From Phocoena phocoena (Eukaryota > Chordata > Mammalia > Artiodactyla > Phocoenidae), in NCBI RefSeq assembly GCF_963924675.1, contig NC_089234.1, positions 62,035,588 through 62,099,587 of the forward strand: DNA of 64,000 nucleotides, read 5' to 3'. The notes beneath the pieces were generated by a model. The model had not been told where the DNA came from and made no database searches. It saw nothing but the letters and a program-made list of their open reading frames with translations. Positions 1-11,619 of the stretch are shown piece after piece. Numbering within the stretch: the first letter of the stretch is position 1; every line of letters begins with the position of its first letter. The translations under genes were made by a program, and so were the position numbers.

Positions 1-590
1 GAGGGCACAGCATATACTAGGAGCTTAATAAATGCCTGTATAATTGGCCAGGCCAAACCTCCAAATGCTGCAGGACAGCCGCTTCCACTGTAAGAGAGGT
101 GGTCTCGGGCAGAGGAAACAAGGAAGAAATTCAAGTCCTGAGTACCTACATACACCAAGCTTGGACTCAAGGCCTGCTTTTGGATTACAAAGGGCTTTCT
201 CCAAATTACTGTGCTGGCTATCTTCAGCCAACCTGAGAAGCAGGTGCCACTCCCACATCCCAGAGCCCTGAGGCTTGGAGTGGTGAAGTCACTCCTCTGC
301 GGAAGGCTCTCCTGACACCAAAGCCTGCTGTGACCTGCTCACTGTAGCAGGTCCACAAGAAGCCCTGGGCAGGGACCCCTCCTGGGGCAAAAGCAGGGAA
401 AGGGGGTCCACATTTAGGCCCTGGGGAAAAGAAGCTTCCTTCACCTTGCCTGGTACCCCTCATCCCACCTTTTTTCCATCAAGACAGTCAGGCAACCCCT
501 CTAACTGAGCAGAAAACCAAGAGGCCATGGGCTTGATAAAGGCCATGACCAGACGGACTGTTTGGACAGAGCCCCTGACCAGGCTTCTGG
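1..590. other. Intergenic, no feature recognised
   Basis: Mixed-composition unique-looking sequence. The open frames seen here are short and have no family resemblance or splice context. Confidence 0.6.
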
Positions 591-700
591 AGATTCAAGC
601 CCTAATCTAGATCCTGCCTCACCATGCCTAAACTGGGCAATTAAAGGAAACTCTCTGGGCCTCAGTCTTCCCATCTGTAAAATGAGATAAATAACTCTTG
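590..700 (+). repeat. MIR SINE fragment
   Basis: Central MIR wording is preserved: cccatctgtaaaatgagata, preceded by a diverged tctctgggcctcag. Confidence 0.75.
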
Positions 701-904
701 CCTTGCACATAAACACAGGTACCTCATCTATGGTGGATAGGCGGACAGATTGCCCATTTGGTGGTAAGTGACAAACTTCAGACGAGTCTGGTGCACTGTC
801 AGAACGAACCCCATGGTTCTCCTTCCATGGAACCTCAGGGCCGAGGGGCTCTTTGCAAGAATTTAACCCAACTCCCCACCTCACCCAAGAGTGCTCCCCA
901 CTGT

Positions 905-1125
905 AGTCCGATCATTTACTGGGTGCTTTCTAAGTGCCAGGGACTGTATTAGACTTCAGATCCATAATCCCATTCCTCAGTTTTGAAAAGCATATTCCGC
1001 TACTATCCTCATTTTTTGAATGAAGAAACCTAGGCACAGAGAGGTTGAGGAACTTGCCCCATGTCCCTCAGACATCTCTGACCTCAGAGCCCTTGAGTTC
1101 AGCCAAAGTGCTACCTGACTTTAAT
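905..1125 (-). repeat. MIR SINE
   Basis: Reverse MIR: a diverged ttactgggtgctttctaagt head is followed by agagaggttgaggaacttg. Confidence 0.75.
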
Positions 1126-1129
1126 CACC

Positions 1130-1993
1130 CCCCGGGATGGGAGCTCACCTCCTAGGGAGACTTCTCTGCAGAACTGTCTTTTTCCTCCTAACATGAATCT
1201 GACCTCCACTTCCCAGCCACTGTCCTCAGTCCCCAGCTGGTCCTGTCCCCACCACCCTGGGACCACCAGCGCACAGGTACATACCTCTTCCTTTCAAATA
1301 CTTGAGAAATACCGTCTCCTACCCTGCCTGCAGACTTCTCCAGCTAAACAACCCCTGGGCTTTCAAAGCCCTGTGGGAGCTTCCAAGACCCGTGAGAACT
1401 TCCAAGACCGGAAAAGGCCTTAACTGTTATTCCACCTCCAGGTCCCCCAGGGAGCTCTTTCCCAAGGGGGTGGAGAAGAGAATGAAACCCTTCTCTCTCA
1501 CCACTCAGCACCTCCCTACCCCCAGGGATCTGGTCTCCCGGCTCTGACTTCACACCTATCTGACATGTGACATTCAGAAACCTGCAGACAAGTCTCCTTC
1601 TGCAGCCTCCACGCACCTCCCAGCCTGTCGCCGCCCCCCTTCAAATCTCTAGCTGCTGCTGGCAGTGAAGCAGTGAAGCGGTTAAAAATGCTCACTATTC
1701 TGTAGGGAGAGAGAGGGAGAGGCCAGGATGGGGCTGGGGCAGGCAGCCAGAGGCCGGTGGGAAGGAAATAAAGAGCCCGGAGCAGGGGATCAGGACAGCC
1801 CAGGACAGGGTCTTGGAGGGGAGCGGGCTAAGTCTCCCTGCTCAGGGGCCCCAGTTTCTGCCACAAATCCCTACCTTCCTCACTAGTTTGTTCCACATTC
1901 TCTTACTTCCTCTCACAGCTTCCCCCTGGTCACTCAGGGACAGCAACCTCCTACCCCCGCCTCCAAAAACCACTATTCAAAAAGTTAGTGTTT
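1130..1993. other. Intergenic, no gene
   Basis: GC-moderate sequence with a purine-rich patch around 1700-1780 (gagagagagggagag). No exon-like segment was found. Confidence 0.5.
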
Positions 1994-2198
1994 GGGGTTC
2001 CCTGGTGGTGCAGTGGTTGAGAGTCTGCCTGTCAATGCGGGGGACACGGGTTCGTGCCCCGGTCCGGGAAGATCCCACATGCCGCGGAGCAACTGGGCCC
2101 GTGAGCCATGGCCGCTGAGCTTGCGCATCTGGAGCCTGTGCTCCGCAACGGGAGAGGCCACAACAGTGAGAGGCCCGCATACCGAAAAAAAAAAAAAA
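1994..2198 (+). mobile_element. CHR-type SINE, short form
   Basis: Near-complete element with A-tail, flanked by a perfect 13-bp target-site duplication aaagttagtgttt (1981-1993 and 2199-2211). The clean duplication suggests a fairly recent insertion. Confidence 0.95.
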
Positions 2199-2211
2199 AA
2201 AGTTAGTGTTT

Positions 2212-2390
2212 AATGGGTATGGCGTTTCGTTTGGGGAAGATGAAAAAGTCCTAGAGATGGACGGTGGTGATGGCTGCACAGCAATGTGAATGCACCTAAT
2301 GCCACTGAACTGTCCACTTAAAAGTGGTTAAAATGGTCAATTCTTTGTTATGTATATTTTACCACAATAATAATAAAAAAAAAAACCCGA
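2212..2390 (+). repeat. L1 3' end fragment (older family)
   Basis: Carries the familiar L1 3' UTR wording gatggacggtggtgatggct and a terminal ccacaataataataaa. A related copy lies at 44440-44760. Confidence 0.65.
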
Positions 2391-2404
2391 CCTAAATGGG
2401 AGGG

Positions 2405-2516
2405 AAATCCAAAAAGGAGGGGTTGTATGTATGTGCGTGGCTGATTCATTTTGCTGTGCAGTAGACACTAACACAACATTTTAAAGCAACTATACTCCAA
2501 TAAAAATTAATTTTAA
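2405..2516 (+). repeat. L1 3' end, cetartiodactyl type
   Basis: Contains ggctgattcattttgctgtg and the terminal tatactccaataaaaatta typical of the 3' end of artiodactyl and whale L1. Confidence 0.7.
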
Positions 2517-2866
2517 GGGCTTCCCTGGTGGTACAGTGATTAAGAATCCACCTGCCAATGCAGGGGACACGGGTTCAAGCCCTGGTCCGGGAAGATTCCA
2601 CATGCCGCAGAGCAACTAAGCCCATGAGCCACAGCTACTGAGCCTGTGCTCTAGATCCTGTGAGCCATAACTACTGAGCCCACGTGCCACAACTACTGAA
2701 GCCCACATGCCTAGAGCCCATTCTCTGCAACAAGAGAAGCCACCGCAATGAGAAGCCCACACACCACACCGAAGAGTAGCCCCCGCTTGCCACAACTAGA
2801 GGAAGCCCACGGGCAGCAATAAAGACCCAACGCAGCCAAAAATAAATCAATAAAAATTAAAAAAAA
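2517..2866 (+). mobile_element. CHR-type SINE, long form
   Basis: Inserted in the tail of the preceding L1 fragment; a 15-bp duplication aaaaattaattttaa flanks it (2502-2516 and about 2868-2882). Confidence 0.93.
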
Positions 2867-3454
2867 AAAAATTAATTTTAAAAAACACCCCACAGAAGGG
2901 AGAAAATAACTGCCCCTCCCCCCGACACAAAAGACCTCACCAAGAAGTCCCAAGTGGCCAAAGTGCTCTGAGTAGGAAGACCACTGTCTGGGAGGCGGAG
3001 ACCTCACACCAGCCCCATGGAGCGGTCCTGGGAATCCCAAAGCCGCCTCTCCCCACCAGCCTCCCCAGTGGCAGCCCTGGTGCAAAGGGCACCTGCCAGG
3101 CCAGTGAAGGCCTGGAGACCCCCAGTCCCAACCCCAGGTCAGAGCTAGAAGGTACCAGAGGCACCGAGAGGCAGTGCCTGGCCCAAGGTCACACAGCAAG
3201 TTAACCACAAGGCCCACTGAGCAGACCCAGCCCTGAGCTGTCCTCAGAAGGGAAATGCAGGCCAGTTGGGGTCTGGCTGCAGTTTAAAACAGAATACCTA
3301 GGCTATTTCTCCCAGCTGCTTCCCATCCTGCCTGGGGACCTGCTAAGGTGAGGAGCCTCTCAAGTTTCTCATTTCCCCACAGGTTCTACACTCCGCCTTT
3401 GCAGCCCTGGCACATGGAGCCTTCAATCCCCGGGGTGGCAGCATGTCATGGAGG

Positions 3455-3645
3455 GGTCAGGCTTTAGAATCAGACAGGCCTGCCTGAGTCCTGATTCCGT
3501 CTCTATAAATATGCTTCTTAGACTAGGCCCCCCATCTGTAAAATGGGCATAATAATGCCTAATTGGTGGTATCCTTTGAGGATTAGCACAAATGATATAA
3601 TACCTATGAAGGGCCTGAAATGCAGTAGGTGCTCAAAAATTTTCT
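3455..3645 (+). repeat. MIR SINE
   Basis: Contains ccatctgtaaaatgggcata and a terminal tgcagtaggtgctcaaaaat. Confidence 0.85.
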
Positions 3646-3879
3646 TTTTTTTACTCTTCCCTCCTAGGGACCCAGGGCCTTCTGCCTAGCACAAGTGGTG
3701 CAAAAATGGTCAGCAGCATCCCCCCTCACCCACTGATTGCCTGGGTAACCTGGGGGCAAGTCCATTCCCTTCTCTGGGCCTGTTTCTCCACCTGCAGAAT
3801 GAAAGGGTAGAGCTTGCTGATCCTTCACTGGTGTATATATCATACCTAAAAGCACATGTATAATATCTTTTCGGGCATG

Positions 3880-4640
3880 CTGGCATGCTATCTACAAGAA
3901 TGTTCCTAGCAGCATTATTCAGAATAGCCCAAAATATGTAAACAACTCAAAGGTCCATCAAGAGAAGAATGGATGAACAAACTCTGGTACAGGGGACTTC
4001 GCTGGTGGCGCAGTGGTTAAGAATCTGCCTGCCAATGCAGGGGACATGGGTTCAATCCCTGGTCCGGGAAGATCCCACATGCCGCGGAGCAACTAAGCCC
4101 GCGAGCCACAACTACTGAGTCCGCGTGCCACAACTACTGAAGTCCGCATGCCTAGAGCCCGTGCTCCGCAACAAGAGAAGCCACCGCAATGAGAAGCCCG
4201 CGCACCGCAACTAGAGAAAGCCCGCGCACAGCAACGAAGACCCAATGCAGCCAAAAATAAATAAATCTATTAAAAAATTATTACAAAAAAACAAAAACAA
4301 ATTGTGGTGCAGTGTCTTAATGAAATACTTCCTAGCAACTAAAATGAGTGAACTACCAATTCACCAACATCATGGACGAAAAGAGCTAGATCCAAATGAA
4401 AATTTAGTGTAAGATTCCATCATTTAGACAAACTCCTAGGACAGGTAAAACTAGCCTATGAGGACTGAGGGCAGAAGGGTAGTCACCTCTGGGTGAGGGG
4501 GGACATTGACTGGGAGGGGGCCTGAGGGAACCTTCTGGGGCACTGGGGATGTTCTATATCTTGATCTGGATATGTTACATAGACGAATACAGCTGTGAAA
4601 ATTCATCAGATTATGACTTTAAAATCAGTGCACTTTATGC
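3880..4640 (+). repeat. L1 3' region, split by a SINE
   Basis: Both halves match L1 3' wording (caaaggtccatcaagagaag before the SINE; ggggatgttctatatcttga after it). The SINE at 3992-4299 divides it. Confidence 0.75.
3992..4299 (+). mobile_element. CHR-type SINE, long form
   Basis: Full-length element inserted in an older L1; the flanks actctggtaca and attgtggtgca are a diverged duplication. The head reads cttcgctgg, one change from consensus. Confidence 0.92.
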
Positions 4641-4689
4641 ATTATTTTCATCATCCCCTTTGCCCACTAAGTTCCAGACTAACTTCTTT

Positions 4690-5085
4690 CAGTTCCTCAA
4701 ACTGGCCAGTTGTGGTCCCTCCTCGGGGTGTTTGCACTTGCTGATCCCTCTTCCTAAGATGCTCTTCCTCCAGATCTTTCCTTCCCTCCACTTAGGTCTT
4801 TGCTTACCTGCCACCTCCTCGGAGAGGCCTTCCCTGCCGCCTCCACCTGAAGCAGTCCCTCATTCTCTCACTATTCCGTCACCCTAATTCTCTACACAGC
4901 ACCCATCACTATCTGATACTTTCTTTGTTCTGGCTGTTTGTTTGTTTATTTTTTTCTCCCCCTACTAGGATGTCAGTTCCCTGAGAGCAGGAAGGTGTCT
5001 AGCTGGGTTCAAATCTTGGCTCCACCTAGAGCAATGGCTGGCACACAGTAGGTACTAAATAAATATTTGTGGGATGAGCAGGCCA
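4690..5085 (+). repeat. L2 LINE 3' end
   Basis: Ends with ctggcacacagtaggtacta and aataaatatttgtgg, the standard L2 terminus, and carries the ggagaggccttccctg segment upstream. Confidence 0.85.
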
Positions 5086-5603
5086 TTTCTAGAGAAGGTC
5101 AGATTATGTCTCAAAATTTTACTCTTCAAAGTGGTGAGAGGGAATTCATTTTTTGTCCTTTCATTCACCCCAAAAACAAACAAGACAGGCCTACGAGGTG
5201 CCAGGCCCAATCTGAACTCACCAGGGCTTCTGAGGGAACGCCCAGAGTAAGTGGCTGGCTCAGCCTCCCAGTTCCCAGGGTAGGGAGACTGGTGGGCTCT
5301 GGGTGTGGCCAAGGCTGCCCATGCCAGCTAAGTGTCTGGGCAGCAGGAGGGCCTGTGCCTCGGCAGGAAATCACCCCTTCTAAAGAGACAGAGAGCTCAG
5401 CAAAAGCCAGCCACTGTCCCTGTCTGCAGGCCTGGTCACTTGCTGCCATGGCAACTGTCCTGCCAAGCCACTGGCACTGAATGCAGGAGACACAGTGCCA
5501 GGAAGGCAATTGGGCATCTGCTGGCCTCCCTTGTCCTGGAAAAGGAGGCACCTTGGCCTGCCTGAGCCCACAGCTGGGAGAGGTACGTGTTGTTCCTGTG
5601 TTT

Positions 5604-5607
<4 letters not shown>

Positions 5608-5650
<43 letters not shown>
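5608..5650. repeat. (GT)n microsatellite
   Basis: About 21 uninterrupted GT dinucleotides. It creates long spurious His-Thr and Val-Cys frames. Confidence 0.97.
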
Positions 5651-5651
<1 letters not shown>

Positions 5652-5724
5652 CATGCACAAGCACGGACAGTCTCTCCCACATCTGGAATGGGGATTCCCA
5701 TAGGGGGTAAAGAATTGTTCAGTA

Positions 5725-5955
5725 GTAAAAGCTGTCATTCACTGAGTATTTACTACACCCAGGTACCATGCTAGATACTTGTGTATTTCCTCATTCTAGT
5801 CTCACCACAACCCTATGAGACAGGAACTATTCCACTTTTACAGAGGAGGAAAGTGAGGCACACAGTGGTTATGTAACTTGCCCAGAGTCTCACAACTAGT
5901 AAGCAGTAGAGCGAGGATTAGAACCCAAGCAATCAGGCACCAAAGCCTTAATGAT
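5725..5955 (-). repeat. MIR SINE
   Basis: Nearly full reverse MIR, including ccctatgagacaggaactat and gtaacttgcccagagtctca. Confidence 0.88.
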
Positions 5956-6334
5956 AAGGAACAGAGCCTCTCCACGGGACTGAGTCATTTGGTTTTCCCA
6001 CTGGTCATTCAGTTTTCTGAGCTCTGCACAGGCACCAAGGAAAAAGAAACGGGTCTGATCTGGCCTCCGGCTTCAAGTTGCCTCTAGCCCCCTGCAGGAG
6101 ATGCCGGTAAACATAACCACGATGCGGAGCCCCAAGTCTCAAAGAGTAGAGCGGAGTACAGAGGGCTCTGTGGGGCAGGAAGACGTGAGAGGGGAGCCTG
6201 ACTCCTGCACCTGCTGCTTGGATCTCCAACTGGGGGCTGTGGGGCCGCAGTGGGAGCTGTCCTGGAATCAGAGGACCGATGAAGTTCTGCCCTGGGAGGC
6301 CACCTGCTGGACAGATGGCAGCAGGAGACTCCTC

Positions 6335-7530
6335 TCCTTCACAACAGGTGTTTCCCGGGTGCTCTCCGTGTGCCTAGCACCATGCTCAGTGCAGGGGTGC
6401 AGAGCAATACAGACAGTAAACCCAACAGACTTTGTGGCACTTACAGTCTGCTGGGGGTGGGGGGCAAACATGAACCAACAGCCCCCGAGCAAAGATGTAA
6501 CCACAGCTGACAATACGTGCTCTGAGGGACTGTGAGGGGGTCCCCTTCCAACAGCGTGCTGGGGGAAGGTCTCTCCAAGGAGGTTATATGTAAGCAAAGA
6601 CTTGAAGGCTAGTAGATGTTTGCCAGGCAGAGTGGGAGAAAGGGCATTTGGGCAGAGGGGACAGCAAGGGCAAAGGCCCTGAGGTGGGAACAAGCTCACC
6701 AGATTCCAGGAACTGAAAGAAGGTGGAAGCCTGCTGCAGGTGGAGGACAGTGAGGCATGAGGCACAGGGCCCGGGCTTCCGGAGCTTGCATTTGATCCCG
6801 AGGCAAGGGGAGCTCTGAGGGTTTCAACGAGGGAAGTGCTGCAATCCCACCCACGGCTGCCGCTCCTGGGAGGAATGGATTGTGGGGACCAGCCAGGAGG
6901 CCAGTGCAGAGCAAATGGTGGCTGGGACCAGGGTGATGACAGAGGAGATGGAGAGGGACAGATGGATTCTAGAGAATGATTTTAAAAGCAGGATCGGTGG
7001 GGCTAGTGTTGGATTGGATGTTGGGATGTTGGGGAGAGGAGGGAATCAGGGTGTCTGGCTTGAGTAGAGGTAGGGACTTGAGTGAAGTGGGAGCACTGCG
7101 TGAGGAGCACATGAAGAGCTCAGTCCTGGACGGGAAGGGAGCTGGAGAAGCCCATGAGGGAGCCCAAGGGAGATGCACAGGTGGGTGGTGGATGTGGGTC
7201 CTGGACTCAGACATAGAGAAAGGCAGGGCACCATCTGCATCGGGTGGGGTTTAAGCCTTAGGAGGGCAAGACCCTCCAGAAGAAGGATGTAGAGGGAGGG
7301 GAGGGAGCCATCAGTGCCGAGTGGGTGGGGGGCACTAGAGAACGGGAAGGAGGCCAAGAGGACAGAGGACTGAGCAGGCGTGGCCGGGGGGTGGGGTGGG
7401 AGGGAAGCTTGGTGGCACCAAAGTCAAGGGGTAGGAGAGTGTTTCAACTGTGTCAAAAGCTGCCTTGAGGTCAGGCAGCACTAAAGCAATTTGGCAACAT
7501 AAGTGTCCCACAACCCAAGCCAGGGCAGTG
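6335..7530 (-). repeat. Long L2 LINE fragment with reverse-transcriptase remnant
   Basis: About 1.2 kb of a decayed L2, sense on the minus strand, 3' tip near 6340 (gtgtgcctagcaccatgctc). The + strand keeps ggacagcaagggcaaaggcc and ggctgggaccagggtgatga. Around 7480-7440 a minus-strand frame still reads DLKAAFDTVETL, the remnant of the L2 reverse-transcriptase motif AAFDTVDH. It is a broken fossil, not a gene. Confidence 0.8.
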
Positions 7531-8699
7531 TCCATGGTGGGCGCGGGGGAGACGCTCTCAGAGGTGAAGAGTGACCAGGAGGCAGGGAGTGTGGGAAGGC
7601 AGCACCATCGATGACAATTCGAGAAGATGCGCAGCTGGAAGGGGACTGGGGTGTGTGGCTGTAAAGACGGGGTGTCTTTACGGGGCATGGTGGGAGTGCT
7701 CTGATGGGAACTGGTCCGGAGCATGGCGGGTGGGAGAGCACGGAGGACACAGGCAGGGCTGCAGGACCCCGCAGCTTTCCAGAGCCTCTTTCTTCTGCTG
7801 CCCTTCCACTTTCACCCTGGCTTCTGTAGTCACCCCTGTAACAACCACCCCTTTCTCTGATGAGGGAAACTGAGCCCCAGAGCGGGGCCCAAGGTTACAC
7901 TAGGGCTCTGCCCAAGCTGGCTCCTTAGGGGGGTGGGGAGCCGGGTGGTTGGCAGGCTGTTTGGAGTCATGGGAAGCCAAGAATGGTGCAGAGGTCATGT
8001 GGGACCCGGACGGGTGTGCACGCCCTTCCCTCCCTGCCAGGCCTGCACTGCCCGGCTCTGGCAATCCCCCACCCTGGGCAGTGTGGCAGGGAACAGCAGA
8101 CGAGGCCAGGTACCCAGGAAAGATCACTTGTTATGGGGCCCGAGCCTCATACTGTTGGGACAGGGGGTTTGAAGGAAAGAACACAAAAATACAAATACAA
8201 ATTAGAGCTGGGGACCTTGGAGGTGCGTGAAACTTACCCTTCATTAGCCTCAAGGTAACTAACCTCCACCTGTGGCTGCCCTCGCCTGAAGCAACTGACA
8301 TCAGCTCTCAGCACCCACCGTGCAGACTTGTGAGCACTAAATGAGATAACTGTGCAAAGGGTCGCGGGTGAGCTCTGACAAACTGTGACAGTGGCTATTG
8401 CGGACTGGGCTCCCCTGGGGGTAGGGGTGGGGGGCTCTGCCCTCTGTAAGTCCAGGGGCAGAAGCGCTGGGGAGCACAGAAAGGTGGTGGTCACCCACCC
8501 CACCTATCCCACCTGCACCCCAGAGCCAGCCTGGCACCAAGTCGGGGCTCTGCAGACGGCCCTGCGCCATAACATCCTCCTGAGGCCCCAGCTTACAGAG
8601 TAGGCCCAGGGTGGGGACAGGATAGACGGGAGGGGAACACATCCAGCTGACCCAGACCCCTGACCACTACGTCCAGGTTGGGTGCTCACTCCAGAGGGT
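7531..8699. other. Intergenic, no gene
   Basis: GC-rich unique sequence. Short MIR-like fragments appear near 7800-7900 (gagggaaactgagccccaga) and 8280-8370. No splice-framed coding segment was recognised. Confidence 0.5.
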
Positions 8700-9060
8700 C
8701 CCTCTTTCTCGGGGCTCCAGTCCGGGACCAAGTGGCAAGACCCCCAGGGCGGGGGAGCTGCCCGAGGTGCAGCACCAAGTCGTGGGCATAGTGACACACG
8801 GGCAAGACCTGCAGCGCTCACACCCACCGGGGCCTGGGGAGGAGACACCCCGCCGCTGCCGTGCTGGGGACCCACGACAGGGCTCCAGGCCACTCACTGC
8901 CGCCTCCAGTTTCCTCTGGCGCCACAGCCGACTCTGCTCCTTCTGCGTGCTGGCGGCCGAGTCGCCCGGGTCGCCCTCCGAGCGCTTTCCCAAGAAGGCG
9001 GGCGCAGCGGCCTGACGAGGCTGGCACAGCGGCCTGACGAGGCTGGCGGAACTGGGCACC
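8700..9060. other. GC-rich, coding-looking block, unassigned
   Basis: Unlike its surroundings this block is CpG-rich and open on both strands. On the minus strand a frame containing KRSEGDPGDSAASTQKEQ runs into a consensus donor (GGCGGCA|GTGAGT at about 8895). On the + strand a frame containing WRHSRLCSFCVLAAESPGSP follows an acceptor-like cgcctccag and stops at 9013-9015. I recognise neither product, and I know of no gene between NODAL and PALD1 in human. It could be an unannotated exon, a small CpG island or a fossil. Confidence 0.3.
9005..9048. repeat. 22-bp tandem duplication
   Basis: The unit cagcggcctgacgaggctgg plus two bases occurs twice in direct succession (9005-9026, 9027-9048), differing only at the last base. 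It lies inside the unassigned GC-rich block. Confidence 0.9.
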
Positions 9061-9244
9061 GCCCTGCGTACATCCCTTTAGGACTCCTCTCCACAAACAA
9101 GAGAGCAAAGCCAGAGGCAGGCATGCACGCTGAAGGGCACGGCTTCCATGAGTGTTCCTTTCCTTTGCCTCCGTCACCTCCCGATGACAACAATCAACCT
9201 GCCTGGGGAAAGCAAGCTCTATAAGAAAAGTACTTTTTCATCCC

Positions 9245-9430
9245 CCTTAATTAGCATCTATTGTACACAGGGCACTGAGTGCAGGGGTGCAGAGGAGACT
9301 TCTGTCCCCTAAAAGTTCATAGTCTAAGAGGAGGTGGGTAATAGGGGGCATGATATAAGGGTCCTGAGAGAGGGCTGATTGGACTGCAGAAATCTCAGCT
9401 AGCTTCCTGGAGGAGGGGTCTCTTAAAATA
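9245..9430 (-). repeat. L2 LINE 3' fragment
   Basis: Reverse L2 wording: cagggcactgagtgcagggg followed by agttcatagtctaagaggag. Confidence 0.6.
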
Positions 9431-10374
9431 AGCAACATTTATTCTTAGATAGTGGTGAAGGGTGCTTATTGGCCTGGAAGGATGTTCAGGTTACATGAAA
9501 GAAGCGTTTACAGAACAGTTCACACAGTGTGATTGTTCTAAGTAAGAGATGCAAGTGCACATAAATGCCCCGGGGGAAGGGGGATAGGAAGGACATACTC
9601 CAAAATGCTAACCACGGTTACATATGGATTGCAGAATTAGAGGGGATTTTTCTTTTCCTCTATGTACCGTTATGCAGTAAATTTTCTACAGTGAATATAC
9701 ATTAATTCTGTACACAGAAAAGCACAATACAAGGAACTAAGTGGAAAAATTTTGTTAACATTTCATCAACTGGTTGGGATGAACAGAGGAGGAAGAAGCT
9801 GCAAAGCCCACATGTGCAGGACCTGAATGCTAGGAAACACCTTCACTCACTGGTCTCAGATCTCCACCAAGTCCAGGATAGCCAAGTGGGGGACAGATCT
9901 GGGGACAATACCAGATGCAGAAACTGAGGCTCAACGAGGCCACGCGGCTTGGCCAAGGTCACATGCTGGTGTGGGTTGAGCTGAGAGGAGGCCCTAGATG
10001 TCCTCACCCCCTTCCCTCCCGCATGCCAATCTAACTGGTACTAATTCAGGCCAATACCCTCTCCCCCTCACCGCCCTGCTCTTTGGGAATTTCCTTCGCT
10101 GGACTCCCCAGCAGGGCAGCGCCCTCTTACAAGTGGGGGAGGAACACAGTTCTTAGGGGTGTAGTCCACAGGGAGGATGTAAAAGGGGAGCTGAGGGCTG
10201 GGGTGGGAGTGGGGAGGGCAAGAATGAAGAGAGCCAGGAGTAGGCTGGGAAGGGGGCTGGGCTGGCGTCTCCCAGGGAGGGAAGCCAGTGTGGCCAAGAC
10301 TGGAGCTGAGGAAGCACAGCCTCCTGCAAGCCTCATAACCCTGATCCTCTGGCTCTGAAACAGCAAAGGAGATA
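9431..10374. other. Intergenic with a probable ancient repeat
   Basis: The stretch 9480-9740 (ttttctacagtgaatatacat near its end) looks like an old interspersed repeat whose family I cannot name. A weak reverse MIR lies at 9905-9990. The rest is unique. Confidence 0.45.
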
Positions 10375-10600
10375 GAATGAAGGTTAGGGTCAAAACAGAC
10401 CTGGACTCCAATCCAGCTTAGCTGTTTAGCACCAGCTTGACCCTGGGCAAGTGTTTAAGCAATCCAGCCCTCAGTTTTCTCATCGGTAAAACGGGAATCA
10501 TTGTACCTATAGAATACAGTGTGAAAGGAGCTCCTTCGAGCTGTGCATAAGGCATGTGTCCAAAACGCTCAGCGCTATGCCCCGCACAAAGGTAACAGCT
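10375..10600 (+). repeat. MIR SINE
   Basis: Contains cagttttctcatcggtaaaa after cttgaccctgggcaagtgtt. Confidence 0.83.
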
Positions 10601-11029
10601 GGCTTTCAACATGTTTTTCCATCTATGAAATGGACACGGGTTTGGCTCAGCCCTCCCCTCACCCCCAATTCCCAGGTGTCTGGAGGTTCTGCCAGTAGCC
10701 ATAGAATGCAAGGCTCTGAGGGTGAATGGTGGGTGAGAATGGATTCAAACTGCTTCCACTGAGTTAGCTGCTTCATGAAAACTCTTCCTGCCCCACTGGG
10801 TCTCTGGTTAATCATATTAGCTCTCCAGGGCTTCCCTGCATACCCAGCCAGGTATGTGCATCTCCCTTCAAGCTGCCTTTGAAGTCTGGGGTTCTTTGAT
10901 GTGAATGGGGGATGCACCAGCCTGGGATCCCTCTAGCCCTGAAGTCAATGACTAACAGGGCACAGGGCTTGCGCCGGGGTGGGGGTGGGAGAGTTGGAAA
11001 TACAAGTCCCCCTCGTGAGTTACCCCACA

Positions 11030-11180
11030 AGCAGGCTTTGGAGTCAGACTGCCTGGCCCCAAATCCCAGCCCTGCTATCAATTAACTGCATGACCTTGGG
11101 CAAGTTGCCCAGCCTCTCCGAGCCTCAGACTCCACAGCTGTAGAAAGAAGCCAGCAGAAGCATCTACCTTGTGTGTCTGT
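11030..11180 (+). repeat. MIR SINE, 5' half
   Basis: Well preserved head: gctttggagtcagactgcct and tgaccttgggcaagttgccc. Confidence 0.85.
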
Positions 11181-11619
11181 AGAAAGACAGAGAGGGAAGA
11201 AAAGAGAAAGAGTTGATGCTGTGTTTTCCATCTTACCTGACAAGGCTGTCTAGAAGGGCAGGGATTCCTGGGTCCCATTCCAGGCCTACTGAGCCCATAG
11301 ACCTATGAGACTTTGGTGTCCTTAAAGTTTAGTGCCTTCTTAAGCTGTAGTAGAAGTACAGAAGAATATACTATTTATTAGAACGTACTTAATATTTAGT
11401 CGAATATACTTAATATTCTATTAAGTATAGTTCTATTTCAGAAGTATAAATGCTACAAACCTACAAAGAACACAAAGTTTATCTAAATTTCTTTTGTTAA
11501 ACGGTAAGAAATTTGGGAAAATAAAAAAAATTAAAAATATAAATAAATTTTTTTGTTTATTTAGTTATATGAATTTTTGATAGTAATTCTTATATTTTAA
11601 AAGTTTATTGTATTTATGT
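11181..11619. other. AT-rich intergenic spacer
   Basis: From about 11340 the sequence turns strongly AT-rich with a local repeat of acttaatat motifs (11380-11430). It may belong to the adjoining L1, but I cannot match it. Confidence 0.4.

Noticed and set aside
2000..2110. tRNA-like A and B box segments
   Set aside because: They belong to the tRNA-Glu-derived heads of SINEs, here and at some 24 other places, not to a tRNA gene.
5165..5738. Minus-strand open frames of 100-178 codons with His-Thr repeats
   Set aside because: They are produced by the (GT)n microsatellite at 5608-5650; no splice context or family match.
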